Positions 37,057 to 45,291 of a stretch of 64,000 nt of DNA are shown piece after piece. The notes below the pieces were generated by a model, which was not told where the DNA came from, did no database searches, and worked only from the letters and a program-made list of their open reading frames with translations. Positions within the stretch are counted from its first letter, which is position 1. Each line of letters starts with the position of its first letter. The DNA is taken from positions 32,053-96,052 of the forward strand of contig JAFTJD010000016.1 in the NCBI GenBank assembly GCA_017456585.1, given 5' to 3'. The DNA comes from Lachnospiraceae bacterium. GTDB taxonomy: Bacteria; Bacillota; Clostridia; Lachnospirales; Lachnospiraceae. The translations under genes and the position numbers were made by a program.

Positions 37057-37087
37057 ACACTTCCGGTAGAAAAGCGGAAGTGTTTTT
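37057..37087 (+). terminator. Terminator whose 3' arm runs into a promoter
   Basis: ACACTTCCG (37057-37065) pairs with CGGAAGTGT (37075-37083), then TTTTT. The 3' arm forms part of the 20-mer GGAAGTGTTTTTGGTATAAT (37076-37095), whose TATAAT (37090-37095) probably serves the next gene. Confidence 0.75.
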
Positions 37088-37131
37088 GGTATAATAAAAA
37101 TGTTATGTGATTTAAGAAAGAAGGTGCTTTT

Positions 37132-37956
37132 ATGTTGGAATTTGGAATGCCAACCTTAATTGAAAATAAAACACTTGAGGATAATATTGCTCTATGTAAA
37201 CAATTGGGGTTATCTTTTGTTGAACTAAATATGAATTTCCCGGAATATCAAATTGATAAGCTAGAGAATATAGATTTGTTTTATAAGAAAGCAGATGAAG
37301 CAGGTACTTACTATACAATTCATTTAGACGAAAATATGAATATTGCAGATTTTAATCCATTGGTAAGAGAGGCATATTTGGAAACGATGCGTCGCACGAT
37401 AGAAGTTGCAAAACATTTTGTAACCTTAAAAGACAAGTATGGAAAGAACGAGCAACCGCTACTGCTTAACATGCATATGCATCACGGAATCTATATTACA
37501 TTGCCGGATAAAAAGGTACAAATGTATGAGCGAGATTTTGATGTATATATGGAATACATAGCGCTATTCATAAAGAAATGTGAAAAGTGGATAGGAGATG
37601 CAGATATTAAAATTGCTATAGAAAATACTAACGGATTTCGTGAGTATGAAAAAAGAGCAATAGAGCGTATGCTAGATAGTAATTGCTTTGTTTTGACTTG
37701 GGATATAGGACATTCAAAGGCATTAGGAGAAAGTGATGTGCCATTTATTCTTGAGCATAAGGAGAAGCTACGCCATTTTCATATTCACGATGGAAGTGAA
37801 AGACCGCCTAAGAATCATTTGGCGTTAGGAGATGGAGAAATAGATTTGGTTGAACGTCTTGATATGGCGAAGGCATGTAATGCCAGATGTGTACTAGAAA
37901 CAAAGACGATAGAAGCATTAAAAAGGTCTGTTGAATGGTTGAAGAAAGCGAGGTAG
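37132..37956 (+). CDS. Sugar phosphate isomerase/epimerase-like TIM barrel protein
   Basis: This 274-aa protein belongs to the AP endonuclease 2/xylose-isomerase-like superfamily. Metal-binding residues typical of the fold are visible: Glu in KIAIENTNG, the LTWDIGHSKA strand, HFHIHDG near the C-terminus and Glu in CVLETKT. The substrate is unknown; sugar isomerisation or a DNA-repair-like role cannot be separated. AAGAAGG precedes ATG 37132. A decayed gene fragment follows immediately. Confidence 0.82.
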   Translation: MLEFGMPTLIENKTLEDNIALCKQLGLSFVELNMNFPEYQIDKLENIDLFYKKADEAGTYYTIHLDENMNIADFNPLVREAYLETMRRTIEVAKHFVTLKDKYGKNEQPLLLNMHMHHGIYITLPDKKVQMYERDFDVYMEYIALFIKKCEKWIGDADIKIAIENTNGFREYEKRAIERMLDSNCFVLTWDIGHSKALGESDVPFILEHKEKLRHFHIHDGSERPPKNHLALGDGEIDLVERLDMAKACNARCVLETKTIEALKRSVEWLKKAR

Positions 37957-37961
37957 TAAAT

Positions 37962-38184
37962 ATGTATCATTCATATGTAATGGGAATAGATAAATCGATA
38001 TATACATTGGAAAATCAAGGCAGAGTTTTTGTTCCACCTTCAAGATGGAATTAAAAGATATGAAGTTCAAGATTTTATTAACGATGAAGTTTTAGGATTG
38101 TGTGAAAGATTATGTGAATGTAAGTTTGAATCCATAAAAGGAATGTTATCAGATAATCACTTTTACAAAAGATTCATTGGTTAA
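37962..38184 (+). pseudogene. Frameshifted small gene
   Basis: An ATG at 37962 encodes MYHSYVMGIDKSIYTLENQG..FVPP and then stops after SRWN. One base later the adjacent frame continues as LQDGIKRYEVQDFINDE...FYKRFIG up to a stop at 38184. A single-base insertion near 38040 would explain this. I do not recognise the family. Confidence 0.55.
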
Positions 38185-38197
38185 TAGGGGGGAAGTA

Positions 38198-38566
38198 ATG
38201 CAGGTTCAAGAGATTAAAGACTATTGTATGAGTAAACTAGGAGCATATGAGGAGTGCCCGTTTGGTGATGTTCCTATTTGCTATAAGTTGAATGGTAAAA
38301 TATTCGCGCAGCTTTATCCATATGAGTATGATTATAAGATTACATTAAAGTGTACTGAGGATGCGGGGCAATTTTATAGAATGGCATATCCGGAAAAAGT
38401 GGTAAGAGGATATCATTGTCCACCGGTACAACAACCGTATTGGAATACAGTATTTTTGAATGATTTTCCGGATGAAGAATTATTGAATATGATAGATTTG
38501 GCATATGATACTGTATTTTCAAAGTTTAGCAAGAAAGAGCAGAAAAGGATGTTAGAGGAATTATAG
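38198..38566 (+). CDS. MmcQ/YjbR family protein
   Basis: This 122-aa protein carries the MmcQ/YjbR signature: an N-terminal QEIKDYCMSKLGAYEECPFGDVPICYKLNGKIFAQLY and the closing LNMIDLAYDTVFSKFSKK. The family has a CyaY-like fold and is annotated as DNA-binding, without a firm role. GGGGGAAG precedes ATG 38198, which is preferred to an in-frame upstream start at 38177 lying inside the preceding fragment. In-frame coding-like sequence continues after its stop. Confidence 0.85.
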   Translation: MQVQEIKDYCMSKLGAYEECPFGDVPICYKLNGKIFAQLYPYEYDYKITLKCTEDAGQFYRMAYPEKVVRGYHCPPVQQPYWNTVFLNDFPDEELLNMIDLAYDTVFSKFSKKEQKRMLEEL

Positions 38567-38746
38567 AATTTTATTGGAGAAAAACTACAGTGGTTTGATT
38601 TGTCAGAGATTGACTCCTTGGAGATGCCATATACGGCTAAGTATGTTCTGCAACATTACTGTGCGGTTGGAATAAATAATAGTCAAGTGTATTGTGGCGT
38701 TGGGGATGGAAAGCAGGTAGTGTTTACAGAGTTGCCTGAGTACTAA
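38567..38746 (+). pseudogene. C-terminal gene fragment after mmcQ
   Basis: About 59 codons, in the same frame as the mmcQ-like gene but beyond its stop, read GEKLQWFDLSEIDSLEMPY ... VVFTELPEY and end at 38746. There is no start codon with a ribosome site. It looks like the tail of a lost gene. The family is not recognised. Confidence 0.5.
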
Positions 38747-38776
38747 TATGTTAGAAAAAGATGGAGGTACTGTGAG

Positions 38777-39211
38777 TTGGTAGAAGTTCGATTTTATGAC
38801 AGCATAGAAGATAGTCTGCTTAAGTTTGCAGTTATTATTGCAAAAACAGATAATAAATGGGTATTTTGCAAGCATAGAGAGCGGGATACATATGAAGTTC
38901 CCGGAGGACATAGGGAAACTGGTGAGGAAATCTTAGAAACAGCAAAACGTGAACTAAAAGAAGAAACGGGTGCTGTGATTTTTGATATTACTCCTATATG
39001 TGTGTATTCGGTAAAAGGTAAAACGAGAGTCAATGAAAATATTAACGATGAATCTTTTGGAATGCTTTATTACGCAGACATTGTTTCTTTTGAAGAATTA
39101 CATAGTGAAATTGAAACCATATTGATTACAGATAAGTTGGTTGACAATTGGACATACCCTTTAATTCAGCCAAAATTAATCGAAGAAGCACAAAAAAGAG
39201 GATTTATATAA
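38777..39211 (+). CDS. Nudix hydrolase
   Basis: This 144-aa enzyme has a complete Nudix box at about 43-65 (GGHRETGEEILETAKRELKEETGA), which binds the metal for pyrophosphate hydrolysis of a nucleoside-diphosphate-linked substrate. The start is TTG 38777 with GGAGG 9 nt upstream. The NTP pyrophosphatase gene starts 17 bp downstream, suggesting a shared nucleotide-sanitation transcript. The precise substrate is unknown. Confidence 0.88.
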   Translation: MVEVRFYDSIEDSLLKFAVIIAKTDNKWVFCKHRERDTYEVPGGHRETGEEILETAKRELKEETGAVIFDITPICVYSVKGKTRVNENINDESFGMLYYADIVSFEELHSEIETILITDKLVDNWTYPLIQPKLIEEAQKRGFI

Positions 39212-39227
39212 AAGAAGGACAAAGGTA

Positions 39228-39836
39228 ATGAAGATTTTATATGGCACAACGAATAAAGCAAAATTACAAGCGATGAGAATTGCATTGGAGTCATTTGATA
39301 TAGAGCTTATTGGACTAGGCGACATAGATAGTGAACTTCCAAGCATAAATGAAAATGGAAAGACTCCATTAGAAAATGCAGAAATAAAGGCAAGAGCATA
39401 TTATGAGGCATTTCAGATTCCGGTATTCTCATGTGATAGTGGATTGTATTTTGATGAATTACAAGAGGACGAGCAGCCTGGACTTCATGTGAGACGTATC
39501 GGTGGAAAAGAACTAACGGATGATGAAATGCGAGAATATTATGCGTCCTTAGCTGCAAAGCACGGTGGAAGAATAACCGGACGATATAGAAATGCAATTT
39601 ATTTTATCTTGGATAAAGAACATCATTATTTCAGCATGGATATGTCAATTGCTACAGAACCATTTGTCTTAGTAACGGAACCTCATCCGAAGAGAGTAGA
39701 AGGATTTCCATTGGATTCGTTATCCGTTGATATTGAAACCGGTAAATATTATTATGATTTAGATGTAAAAGATGTAAGTACATCTGTAGATGATGGGGTT
39801 CGGGCATTTTTTGGAGCAATTGAAAATTTAGAGTAG
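39228..39836 (+). CDS. RdgB/HAM1-like non-canonical purine NTP pyrophosphatase
   Basis: This 202-aa protein resembles the HAM1/RdgB family, which hydrolyses dITP/XTP to monophosphates. Family features are the N-terminal YGTTNKAKLQAMRIAL (SGN.hK-like), the TPLENAEIKARAYY segment and the FSCDSGLYFDEL catalytic region. The C-terminal half diverges from standard RdgB. AGAAGGACAAAGG precedes the ATG. It is the last intact gene before the interrupted spoIIID. Confidence 0.8.
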   Translation: MKILYGTTNKAKLQAMRIALESFDIELIGLGDIDSELPSINENGKTPLENAEIKARAYYEAFQIPVFSCDSGLYFDELQEDEQPGLHVRRIGGKELTDDEMREYYASLAAKHGGRITGRYRNAIYFILDKEHHYFSMDMSIATEPFVLVTEPHPKRVEGFPLDSLSVDIETGKYYYDLDVKDVSTSVDDGVRAFFGAIENLE

Positions 39837-39955
39837 TATAATAGATAACCTTGGTTGAATACAACACAACTAATGCGTCATTGAATTTATTAGGTCTGTA
39901 ATATTTTCTCCAACCCATTCATACACTGTACAAACGATTAAGTACAGGTGAAGCA

Positions 39956-40108
39956 ATGAATAATTGCAATGTAGTAAAGTATAGACAGATAGAAGAAAGG
40001 GCAGCCGAGGTGGCGCGTTACATCATCGACAATAATGCTACTGTCAGACAGGCGGCAAAAGCTTTTGGAATTTCTAAGAGTACGGTACATATGGATGTAA
40101 CAATATAG
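39956..40108 (+). pseudogene. spoIIID: spoIIID, 5' part (interrupted by the integrated element)
   Basis: Codons 1-45 encode the SpoIIID N-terminus with its helix-turn-helix (RYIIDNNATVRQAAKAFG, then ISKSTVH). SpoIIID is the mother-cell DNA-binding switch regulator of sporulation. After His45 the frame enters element DNA (M-D-V-T-I-stop at 40108). The matching 3' half, beginning HKDVAERLLK, is at 51545-51694. Joined at the shared TACATA the gene reads through as 93 codons, about the length of B. subtilis SpoIIID. An AGGTG site precedes ATG 39956. The reading frame in both halves is undamaged. Confidence 0.92.
40086..40091 (+). other. attL core of the spoIIID element
   Basis: TACATA at 40086-40091 is the left copy of the 6-bp core shared with attR (51543-51548). 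The likely crossover dinucleotide is CA (40088-40089), at the symmetry centre of the reconstructed attP. Confidence 0.8.
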
Positions 40109-40191
40109 AATGGTGGAAAGGTAAGGTTGTTTGGGTGGTGGAGTAAGATTATTTAAGTAAACGTGAAAGAATAGAGATGGGCTACAAAAAT

Positions 40192-40220
40192 AAGGCTGGG
40201 TGAAAATCCAGCCTTGTTTT
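40192..40220 (+). terminator. Terminator near the left end of the element
   Basis: AAGGCTGG (40192-40199) pairs with CCAGCCTT (40208-40215), followed by GTTTTTA. In the integrated state it would stop truncated spoIIID transcripts; in an excised circle it would lie just after the recombinase gene. Confidence 0.75.
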
Positions 40221-40299
40221 TATGCTTACAGGTCCAGTCTCCTTATTTGTATTGAGTCAGTAAGGTATCATGAGATGGCCTTATCTTCTAATACTGAAA

Positions 40300-40638
40300 T
40301 TAGGGGCGATGAGAGTGTTGAAGCCCTTTTAAATATGCAGTCAAAAGATCCTTATCTTTTTGAGACAGTGAGGCATAGGCATTAAGCAACCGTTGTTCTT
40401 CTTCGGAAATGGTCTCGTTTCTGAGAGGATTTTCCTTGAAATTAAAAAAATCCGTAAGGCTTATATTAAAACCATTACATATTTTTTCAAGAGTTGCAAT
40501 GGTTGGACAAGTTCTGCGATTGAACAAATTGCTGAGACTGGAATAGGGTAGGTCAGACACCTTTGCCAGTTTATATAAACTCCATTGATTGAAAGTAATG
40601 AGTTGTTCAATTCGATCTAATACTCTATCTTCTATCAA
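40300..40638 (-). CDS. XRE-family regulator, restriction-modification controller-like
   Basis: This 112-aa protein has an XRE HTH at about 18-72 (WSLYKLAKVSDLPYSSLSNLFNRR ... LEKICNGFNISLTDFF) and a short helical tail. It starts at TTG 40638 with a weak ribosome site, implying low expression. It is divergent from the methylase-nuclease operon, and a palindrome sits in that operon's promoter. The arrangement resembles C (controller) proteins of restriction-modification systems, which delay nuclease expression; this role is inferred. Confidence 0.8.
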   Translation of the reverse strand: MIEDRVLDRIEQLITFNQWSLYKLAKVSDLPYSSLSNLFNRRTCPTIATLEKICNGFNISLTDFFNFKENPLRNETISEEEQRLLNAYASLSQKDKDLLTAYLKGLQHSHRP

Positions 40639-40718
40639 GATTATTACTCACTTTCGTTGTTTTTTATTATTGTATCCAAATTGAAAAATAATAGGTAGAT
40701 GTTTGAATGAATTATAAA

Positions 40719-40747
40719 TTGAAATTAAAACTCAAGTGAGTTATAAT
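40719..40747 (+). promoter_or_regulatory. Promoter with embedded operator for the methylase-nuclease operon
   Basis: TTGAAA (40719-40724) and TATAAT (40742-40747) are 17 bp apart. The perfect palindrome AACTCAAGTGAGTT (40729-40742) fills the spacer, so bound repressor would block polymerase. A related half-site, ACTCACTT, lies at the start of the divergent XRE gene. Confidence 0.7.
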
Positions 40748-40770
40748 TTAAGGGAAGAGGAGGGACATAG

Positions 40771-41964
40771 ATGGCAAATAATAACACTATATTGGGCGCT
40801 GCAAAGACGGCTAAGAAGGATGAATTTTATACTCAGTTAACTGATATAGAAAAAGAGGTAAGACATTACAAAAAACATTTCAAGGATAAAATAGTTTTAT
40901 GTAATTGTGATGACCCATTTGAAAGTAATTTTTTCAAGTATTTTGTACTCAATTTCAATAAATTAGGTTTGAGAAAACTAATCGCAACTTGCTACTCTAC
41001 ATCTCCTATTCGTGGAAAACAATTCGACTATACAGTTGATGTAGATGGGCAAATGTCATTCTTTATTGAAAATGTGCAATTAAGTAGCTTATTAGTTGGT
41101 AAACCAACTGACTCAAGTAAGAAACCCTACAAGGCGGTTGTGACAACCGTATATGATAAAACTGGTGATGGTGGTATTAGTATGCATGACATAGCAAAAT
41201 TGTTTGAGTCAGGCGAAAATACTCTAGAAGAACTTTCGGGAGATGGGGATTTTAGGTCAGAAGAATGTATCAACATATTAAGAGAAGCGGATATCGTTGT
41301 GACAAATCCACCATTCTCATTATTTAGAGATTATATCAACACTCTTGTAAAGTATGGTAAGAAATTTCTAGTTATTGGCAACCAAAATGCAATCAAGTAC
41401 AGTGACATATTTCCTCTATTCATGGAAAATAAAATTTGGCTTGGGTACGGTTTTCAAGGTAATGTTGGATTTTTTGAAAGTCCATATGAAGATACAGCGG
41501 TATCTTCTCAACATAAAGAAGGACTTATAAGAGTATCTGGTGTTATGTGGTTCACTAATATGGATATTAAGAAAAGACATGAGGAATTAATCTTAACTGC
41601 AACCTACTCTGAAGGAAAATACATTAAATTTGATAACTATGATGCAATCAACATTGATAAGGTAATTGAAATACCTTGTGACTATGAGGGAATAATGGGA
41701 GTGCCCATAACATTTATGGACAAGTTCAATCCAGAACAGTTTGAATTATATGGAAGAACTGGAAATATAGAATGGGCAGAAAGCAATGAGTGCGATTTCT
41801 TTACCCCTCCATCAGTCGAACAGCAAATTATATATAAAAAACAGAATAAAACATGGAGAGTTCAAAACGGTTATTATGTAGAGGATGGTGTAGCCATTAC
41901 GGTATATGATAGACTTTTCATCAGAAACAAAAGACCAGAAAAGCCATTGGAGGTGAATATTTAA
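40771..41964 (+). CDS. EcoRI-family adenine-specific DNA methyltransferase
   Basis: This 397-aa protein matches the EcoRI methylase family. It has the hallmark VLCNCDDPFESNFFKYF (about 42-58) and the catalytic NPPF motif (179-182) for N6-adenine methylation. The segment VIGNQNAIKYSDIFPL and the C-terminal IPCDYEGIMGVPITFMDKFNPEQF are family-typical. AGAGGAGGG precedes the ATG. The stop overlaps the next start (TAATG), tying it to the DUF262-HNH gene. It probably protects host DNA at the site cut by that nuclease; the recognition sequence is unknown. Confidence 0.9.
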   Translation: MANNNTILGAAKTAKKDEFYTQLTDIEKEVRHYKKHFKDKIVLCNCDDPFESNFFKYFVLNFNKLGLRKLIATCYSTSPIRGKQFDYTVDVDGQMSFFIENVQLSSLLVGKPTDSSKKPYKAVVTTVYDKTGDGGISMHDIAKLFESGENTLEELSGDGDFRSEECINILREADIVVTNPPFSLFRDYINTLVKYGKKFLVIGNQNAIKYSDIFPLFMENKIWLGYGFQGNVGFFESPYEDTAVSSQHKEGLIRVSGVMWFTNMDIKKRHEELILTATYSEGKYIKFDNYDAINIDKVIEIPCDYEGIMGVPITFMDKFNPEQFELYGRTGNIEWAESNECDFFTPPSVEQQIIYKKQNKTWRVQNGYYVEDGVAITVYDRLFIRNKRPEKPLEVNI

Positions 41965-43055
41965 TGAACATTGAAGAAAGAAAAGTTACATTGAAAGACT
42001 TATATGATGACTATTTCAATGATGATGAAGATGGCGTAGTTGGATATGGAGAAAAATTAAACATTAGACCAGCATATCAGAGAGAATTTGTTTATCCAGA
42101 TAAGAAAAGGGATGAAGTTATTAGAACAGTTAAAAAGAAATTTCCATTAAGTATCTTCTACTGGTCTAAAAATGGGGATGACACCTATGAAATATTAGAT
42201 GGACAACAGCGAACAATATCTATTTGTGAGTATATGGACGGAAACTTTTCTGTGGATGGAAAGTATTTTGATAATTTACCGGAAGATATAAGAACAGACA
42301 TTGAAAACTATCAGATAACAGTATATGTATGTGATGGTACTGAATCTGAAAAACTTGAGTGGTTTAAAATAATTAACATTGCTGGTGAAGAATTAACGAC
42401 ACAAGAATTAAGAAATGCATCATTTACCGGTTTGTGGTTAACAGAATCAAAACGAAGATTCTCAAAAACTGGATGTCCAGCAATGCAGTTGTTTGATGAT
42501 TATCTAACCGGTTCTCCAATTAGACAACAAGTGTTTGAAAAAGTGCTTGGATGGGTGGCGGATAGAGATGATTGTACAATTGAAGATTATATGGGCAGAC
42601 ACCAACATGATAATAATTGTAATGATTTATGGTTATATTTTCAGACGGTTGTAGCCTGGACAAAGGCTATATTTGTTGACTACAGAAAGTATATGAAGGG
42701 TCTTGAATGGGGGTTACTATATAACAGGTATCATAATAATACCTATGATCCGGTGTTTATTAGTGAAGAATCAGCAAAGCTTATTGCAGATAAAGATGTA
42801 ACAAAAAAAACTGGTATATATGAGTATTTACTAAGCGGAGATGAAAAGTACCTTAGTATTCGCGCTTTTGACGATGACCAAAGAATTGAGGCTTACGAGA
42901 GACAAAACGGTATCTGTCCTAAGTGTGGTAACCACTTTGAGTTAAGTGAAATGCAAGCTGACCATATCACTCCTTGGTCTAAAGGTGGGAAAACTATTTC
43001 AGAGAATTGCCAGATGTTATGTGCTGATTGCAATAGAAAGAAAAGTAATATTTAG
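41964..43055 (+). CDS. DUF262-HNH nuclease (GmrSD-like), partner of the methylase
   Basis: This 363-aa protein begins with a DUF262 (ParB-like NTPase) domain carrying PAYQREFVYPD (36-46) and ILDGQQR (77-83). It ends in an HNH nuclease with zinc-binding Cys pairs (CPKCGNHFELSEMQADHITPW ... NCQMLCADCNRKK, about 321-362). GmrS/GmrD-type proteins combine these two activities. Linked to a methylase by a 1-nt overlap, it is most simply the restriction half of an R-M-like system. It may also cut modified DNA as GmrSD does. Confidence 0.88.
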   Translation: MNIEERKVTLKDLYDDYFNDDEDGVVGYGEKLNIRPAYQREFVYPDKKRDEVIRTVKKKFPLSIFYWSKNGDDTYEILDGQQRTISICEYMDGNFSVDGKYFDNLPEDIRTDIENYQITVYVCDGTESEKLEWFKIINIAGEELTTQELRNASFTGLWLTESKRRFSKTGCPAMQLFDDYLTGSPIRQQVFEKVLGWVADRDDCTIEDYMGRHQHDNNCNDLWLYFQTVVAWTKAIFVDYRKYMKGLEWGLLYNRYHNNTYDPVFISEESAKLIADKDVTKKTGIYEYLLSGDEKYLSIRAFDDDQRIEAYERQNGICPKCGNHFELSEMQADHITPWSKGGKTISENCQMLCADCNRKKSNI

Positions 43056-43220
43056 AAAATTTAAAGGCTGGGCAAATATAATATGCACTAAGAATCTTGA
43101 CATATTGATTTATGAATTGGACACAGCAATACAAGGTTGTTGGCAAGGAGAGAGGCGTGTGATGTGGTAAATTCATAGGTTTACAGCAGGAGTTGATGTG
43201 CTAGGCTGTTAAAGAGTGAT

Positions 43221-43263
43221 AGGCTCTGGTTTCTATTCAAAGGTAGAAATCAGGGCCTTTCTT
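43221..43263 (+). terminator. Rho-independent terminator of the methylase-nuclease operon
   Basis: AGGCTCTGGTTTCTA pairs with TAGAAATCAGGGCCT (two wobble/mismatch positions) across an 8-nt loop, then TTTCTT. Confidence 0.75.
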
Positions 43264-43433
43264 ATTTGCCTATAAACACATCAGCGGGTTCATACTGTCA
43301 ACATATGAGGCAGGGATTACAAATGCCAAGTTTCGGGTTCTAGGTCTCCTAGTGTGAACGCCCTGGGCGTGAGGTTTTTTGCCTAAAGTGATGCAACTTT
43401 AGGCGTATCCTGCTTCCTTTATGCATTTGCTAG

Positions 43434-43530
43434 TTCGATAGCGCCGAATTTGTTCGACGTTGTCGAACTAGCATTAGTGGAATATGTAGTGTTCGGCTGT
43501 GTCGAAGGGATTTTGTTCGATGCTGCCGAA
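43434..43530. repeat. Array of four 15-bp inverted repeats, TTCG-N7-CGAA
   Basis: Four copies start at 43434, 43453, 43492 and 43516: TTCGATAGCGCCGAA, TTCGACGTTGTCGAA, TTCGGCTGTGTCGAA and TTCGATGCTGCCGAA. Arms are invariant while spacers vary around a YGYC pattern. The first two are additionally framed by CTAG/CTAG. The spacing suggests a cluster of protein-binding sites. Confidence 0.75.
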
Positions 43531-43687
43531 CTGGATTTGGATAATAAAATACAACTTTTTTTGTAATCAGCTTTATTTGACCCTAAGTACTAAACAGAAG
43601 GAAAAGAAAATGCTAAGAGGTCTAACTTAAGAAATACTTTCATAGTATTGGAAAGAAGGACAAGCGTAAAGGAGGTGGCGATTCCGC

Positions 43688-43921
43688 TTGAAGCAGAGAA
43701 AACTAAATTATCGTTTTCATAATCCGAATTCGGCGGAGGATACCGCTGACTTCCTATGTAAGCTTTTGATTGAAGCAAATGAAGGAAAGGTTGCGCGTGC
43801 GATTGAGGAAGCTACATCAAGGGGTGCAGAGAAAAGTGAGTACATAGCATTGTCGGAGGAAGAGGTGGCAAATGCACCGGAGGAAGAAACTGTGAATATA
43901 AGACGAGGAAGAGCAAGGTAG
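43688..43921 (+). CDS. Small conserved mobile-element protein
   Basis: This 77-aa protein (MKQRKLNYRFHNPNSAEDTADFLCKLLIEANEGKVARAIEE, followed by an acidic tail) resembles a small protein of unknown function found in clostridial integrative elements. The start is TTG 43688 with AAGGAGGT 11 nt upstream. A terminator hairpin (43912-43937) spans its stop. A role such as recombination-directionality factor is possible but only a guess from size and location. Confidence 0.65.
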   Translation: MKQRKLNYRFHNPNSAEDTADFLCKLLIEANEGKVARAIEEATSRGAEKSEYIALSEEEVANAPEEETVNIRRGRAR

Positions 43922-44012
43922 AGATGCCTTGCTTTTTCTATGAAAACAGTATATAATTCCTTAAAAAAAGATAATTACAGAGTAAAATCTGAGATAAAAT
44001 CTCAAATATATG

Positions 44013-44040
44013 TTGCAAAATAAGAAAAGTGGGATATAAT
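44013..44040 (+). promoter_or_regulatory. Promoter of the RloA/RloB operon
   Basis: TTGCAA (44013-44018) and TATAAT (44035-44040) are 16 bp apart, 25 bp before the ATPase start. Confidence 0.65.
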
Positions 44041-44064
44041 AAAGATAGAATGGAGGTAAAAGAT

Positions 44065-45291
44065 ATGTTATGTCAATTTACTGTTAAAAATTACAAAAGT
44101 ATAAGAGATGAAGTAACCTTTGATATGCAGGCGGCTGCAATTTCAGAACATAAAGATAGAATAATCAAAGATGTAGATGGTGAATTGTATTTGCCGGTAT
44201 CTGCTATTTATGGGCCTAATGGTGGTGGTAAGTCTAATGTATTAGAAGCAATTAATACATTAGTGGCTAAAATTTTACGTCCAATTTATGCGACAGCGGA
44301 TACAGAAGGTCATGCGTTTTTACAGAAAAAGATAATTGTTGAACCATTTGCTTTTTTAGAAGAGTACAGAGAAAGTCCAACGGAATTTGAATTATTCTTC
44401 CGTACAGATTCTGCAGAATACAGATATATTCTGCATGTGAAACGTGACGTTGTTATTTATGAAAGTTTAGACAGGGTTAAACTTGAAACAGGAAGACGCT
44501 CTGCCTTGTTTACAAGAGATGAGAATGGTGTTGATTTGAAGGGAGCATTTGCTAGGTTAAAAGTAAGTGACGACTTGTCAAAAGCACTTGCAGTGCTTTC
44601 CTACTTGGGTATCGCTTATAAAGAAAATGCAGTAGTTAAGGATGTATTGGATTGGTTTGAATTCGGTATTGATTTCTTGAACTACGGTAATCCGATGCAA
44701 GAACTTAGAATGGCTGTTTCTACATCTGAAGATGTTAAACATTTGATGCTTGATATGATTCAGGAAATGGATTTGGATATCGTTGATTTCAGAGTAGAAG
44801 AAAAAGAAAACGACATGATTGAAGTATTCACAAAGCATCTTGTGGATGATGTGGAGACAGAACTTAATTTATCAGATGAGTCTAGCGGAACAAAGAAATT
44901 GTTTGGTCTGCTTCCTTTTATTGCAGCAAGCTTGCTTACAGGAACAACCCTTGTGATTGATGAGTTGGATGCGAAGATTCATCCGGTGTTGTTGCGTCAT
45001 ATCATAATGATGTTTAATAATATGGAAATCAACACCCACAAAGCTCAGTTGATATTTACATCACATGATTTGTCTACAATGAACAACGACGTATTTCGTA
45101 GAGATGAAATCTGGTTTGTTGCAAAAGGAAAGGCGCAAAATTCTAAGTTATATTCATTGGTAGAGTTTAAGGATACCAAAGGTGGTTCTGTCAGAAACGA
45201 TGAAAAATATGACAAGAGATATCTTGAAGGCAGATATGGTGCTGATCCATACCTCCAAACAATTATAGATTGGGGGAAAGTCAATGCCTAA
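44065..45291 (+). CDS. RloA/AbiLi-like AAA ATPase
   Basis: This 408-aa AAA_15/AAA_21-type ATPase has Walker A GPNGGGKSN (50-58), an ABC-like signature region (SDESSGTKKLFGLLPFI) and Walker B TTLVIDELDAKIHP, followed by FTSHDLSTM. GGAGG selects ATG 44065. The downstream RloB overlaps it by 8 nt. RloA/RloB-type pairs, including lactococcal AbiL, act as abortive-infection systems in which the ATPase senses phage and licenses the Toprim-like partner. Function here is inferred from family and pairing. Confidence 0.87.
   Translation: MLCQFTVKNYKSIRDEVTFDMQAAAISEHKDRIIKDVDGELYLPVSAIYGPNGGGKSNVLEAINTLVAKILRPIYATADTEGHAFLQKKIIVEPFAFLEEYRESPTEFELFFRTDSAEYRYILHVKRDVVIYESLDRVKLETGRRSALFTRDENGVDLKGAFARLKVSDDLSKALAVLSYLGIAYKENAVVKDVLDWFEFGIDFLNYGNPMQELRMAVSTSEDVKHLMLDMIQEMDLDIVDFRVEEKENDMIEVFTKHLVDDVETELNLSDESSGTKKLFGLLPFIAASLLTGTTLVIDELDAKIHPVLLRHIIMMFNNMEINTHKAQLIFTSHDLSTMNNDVFRRDEIWFVAKGKAQNSKLYSLVEFKDTKGGSVRNDEKYDKRYLEGRYGADPYLQTIIDWGKVNA

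Larger units (their letters stand above)
43056..43687. other. Non-coding, structure-rich gap inside the element
   Basis: No convincing gene is seen in these ~630 bp. The gap holds a terminator (43221-43263), a hairpin GCCTAAAGT/ACTTTAGGC (43381-43404) and an array of TTCG-spacer-CGAA inverted repeats (43434-43530). It could contain a small RNA or a replication, transfer or recombination control region; the sequence does not decide. Confidence 0.5.

Noticed and set aside
43590..43778. A 62-codon minus-strand frame in the element
   Set aside because: It is antisense to the better-supported 77-aa gene with an AAGGAGGT site.
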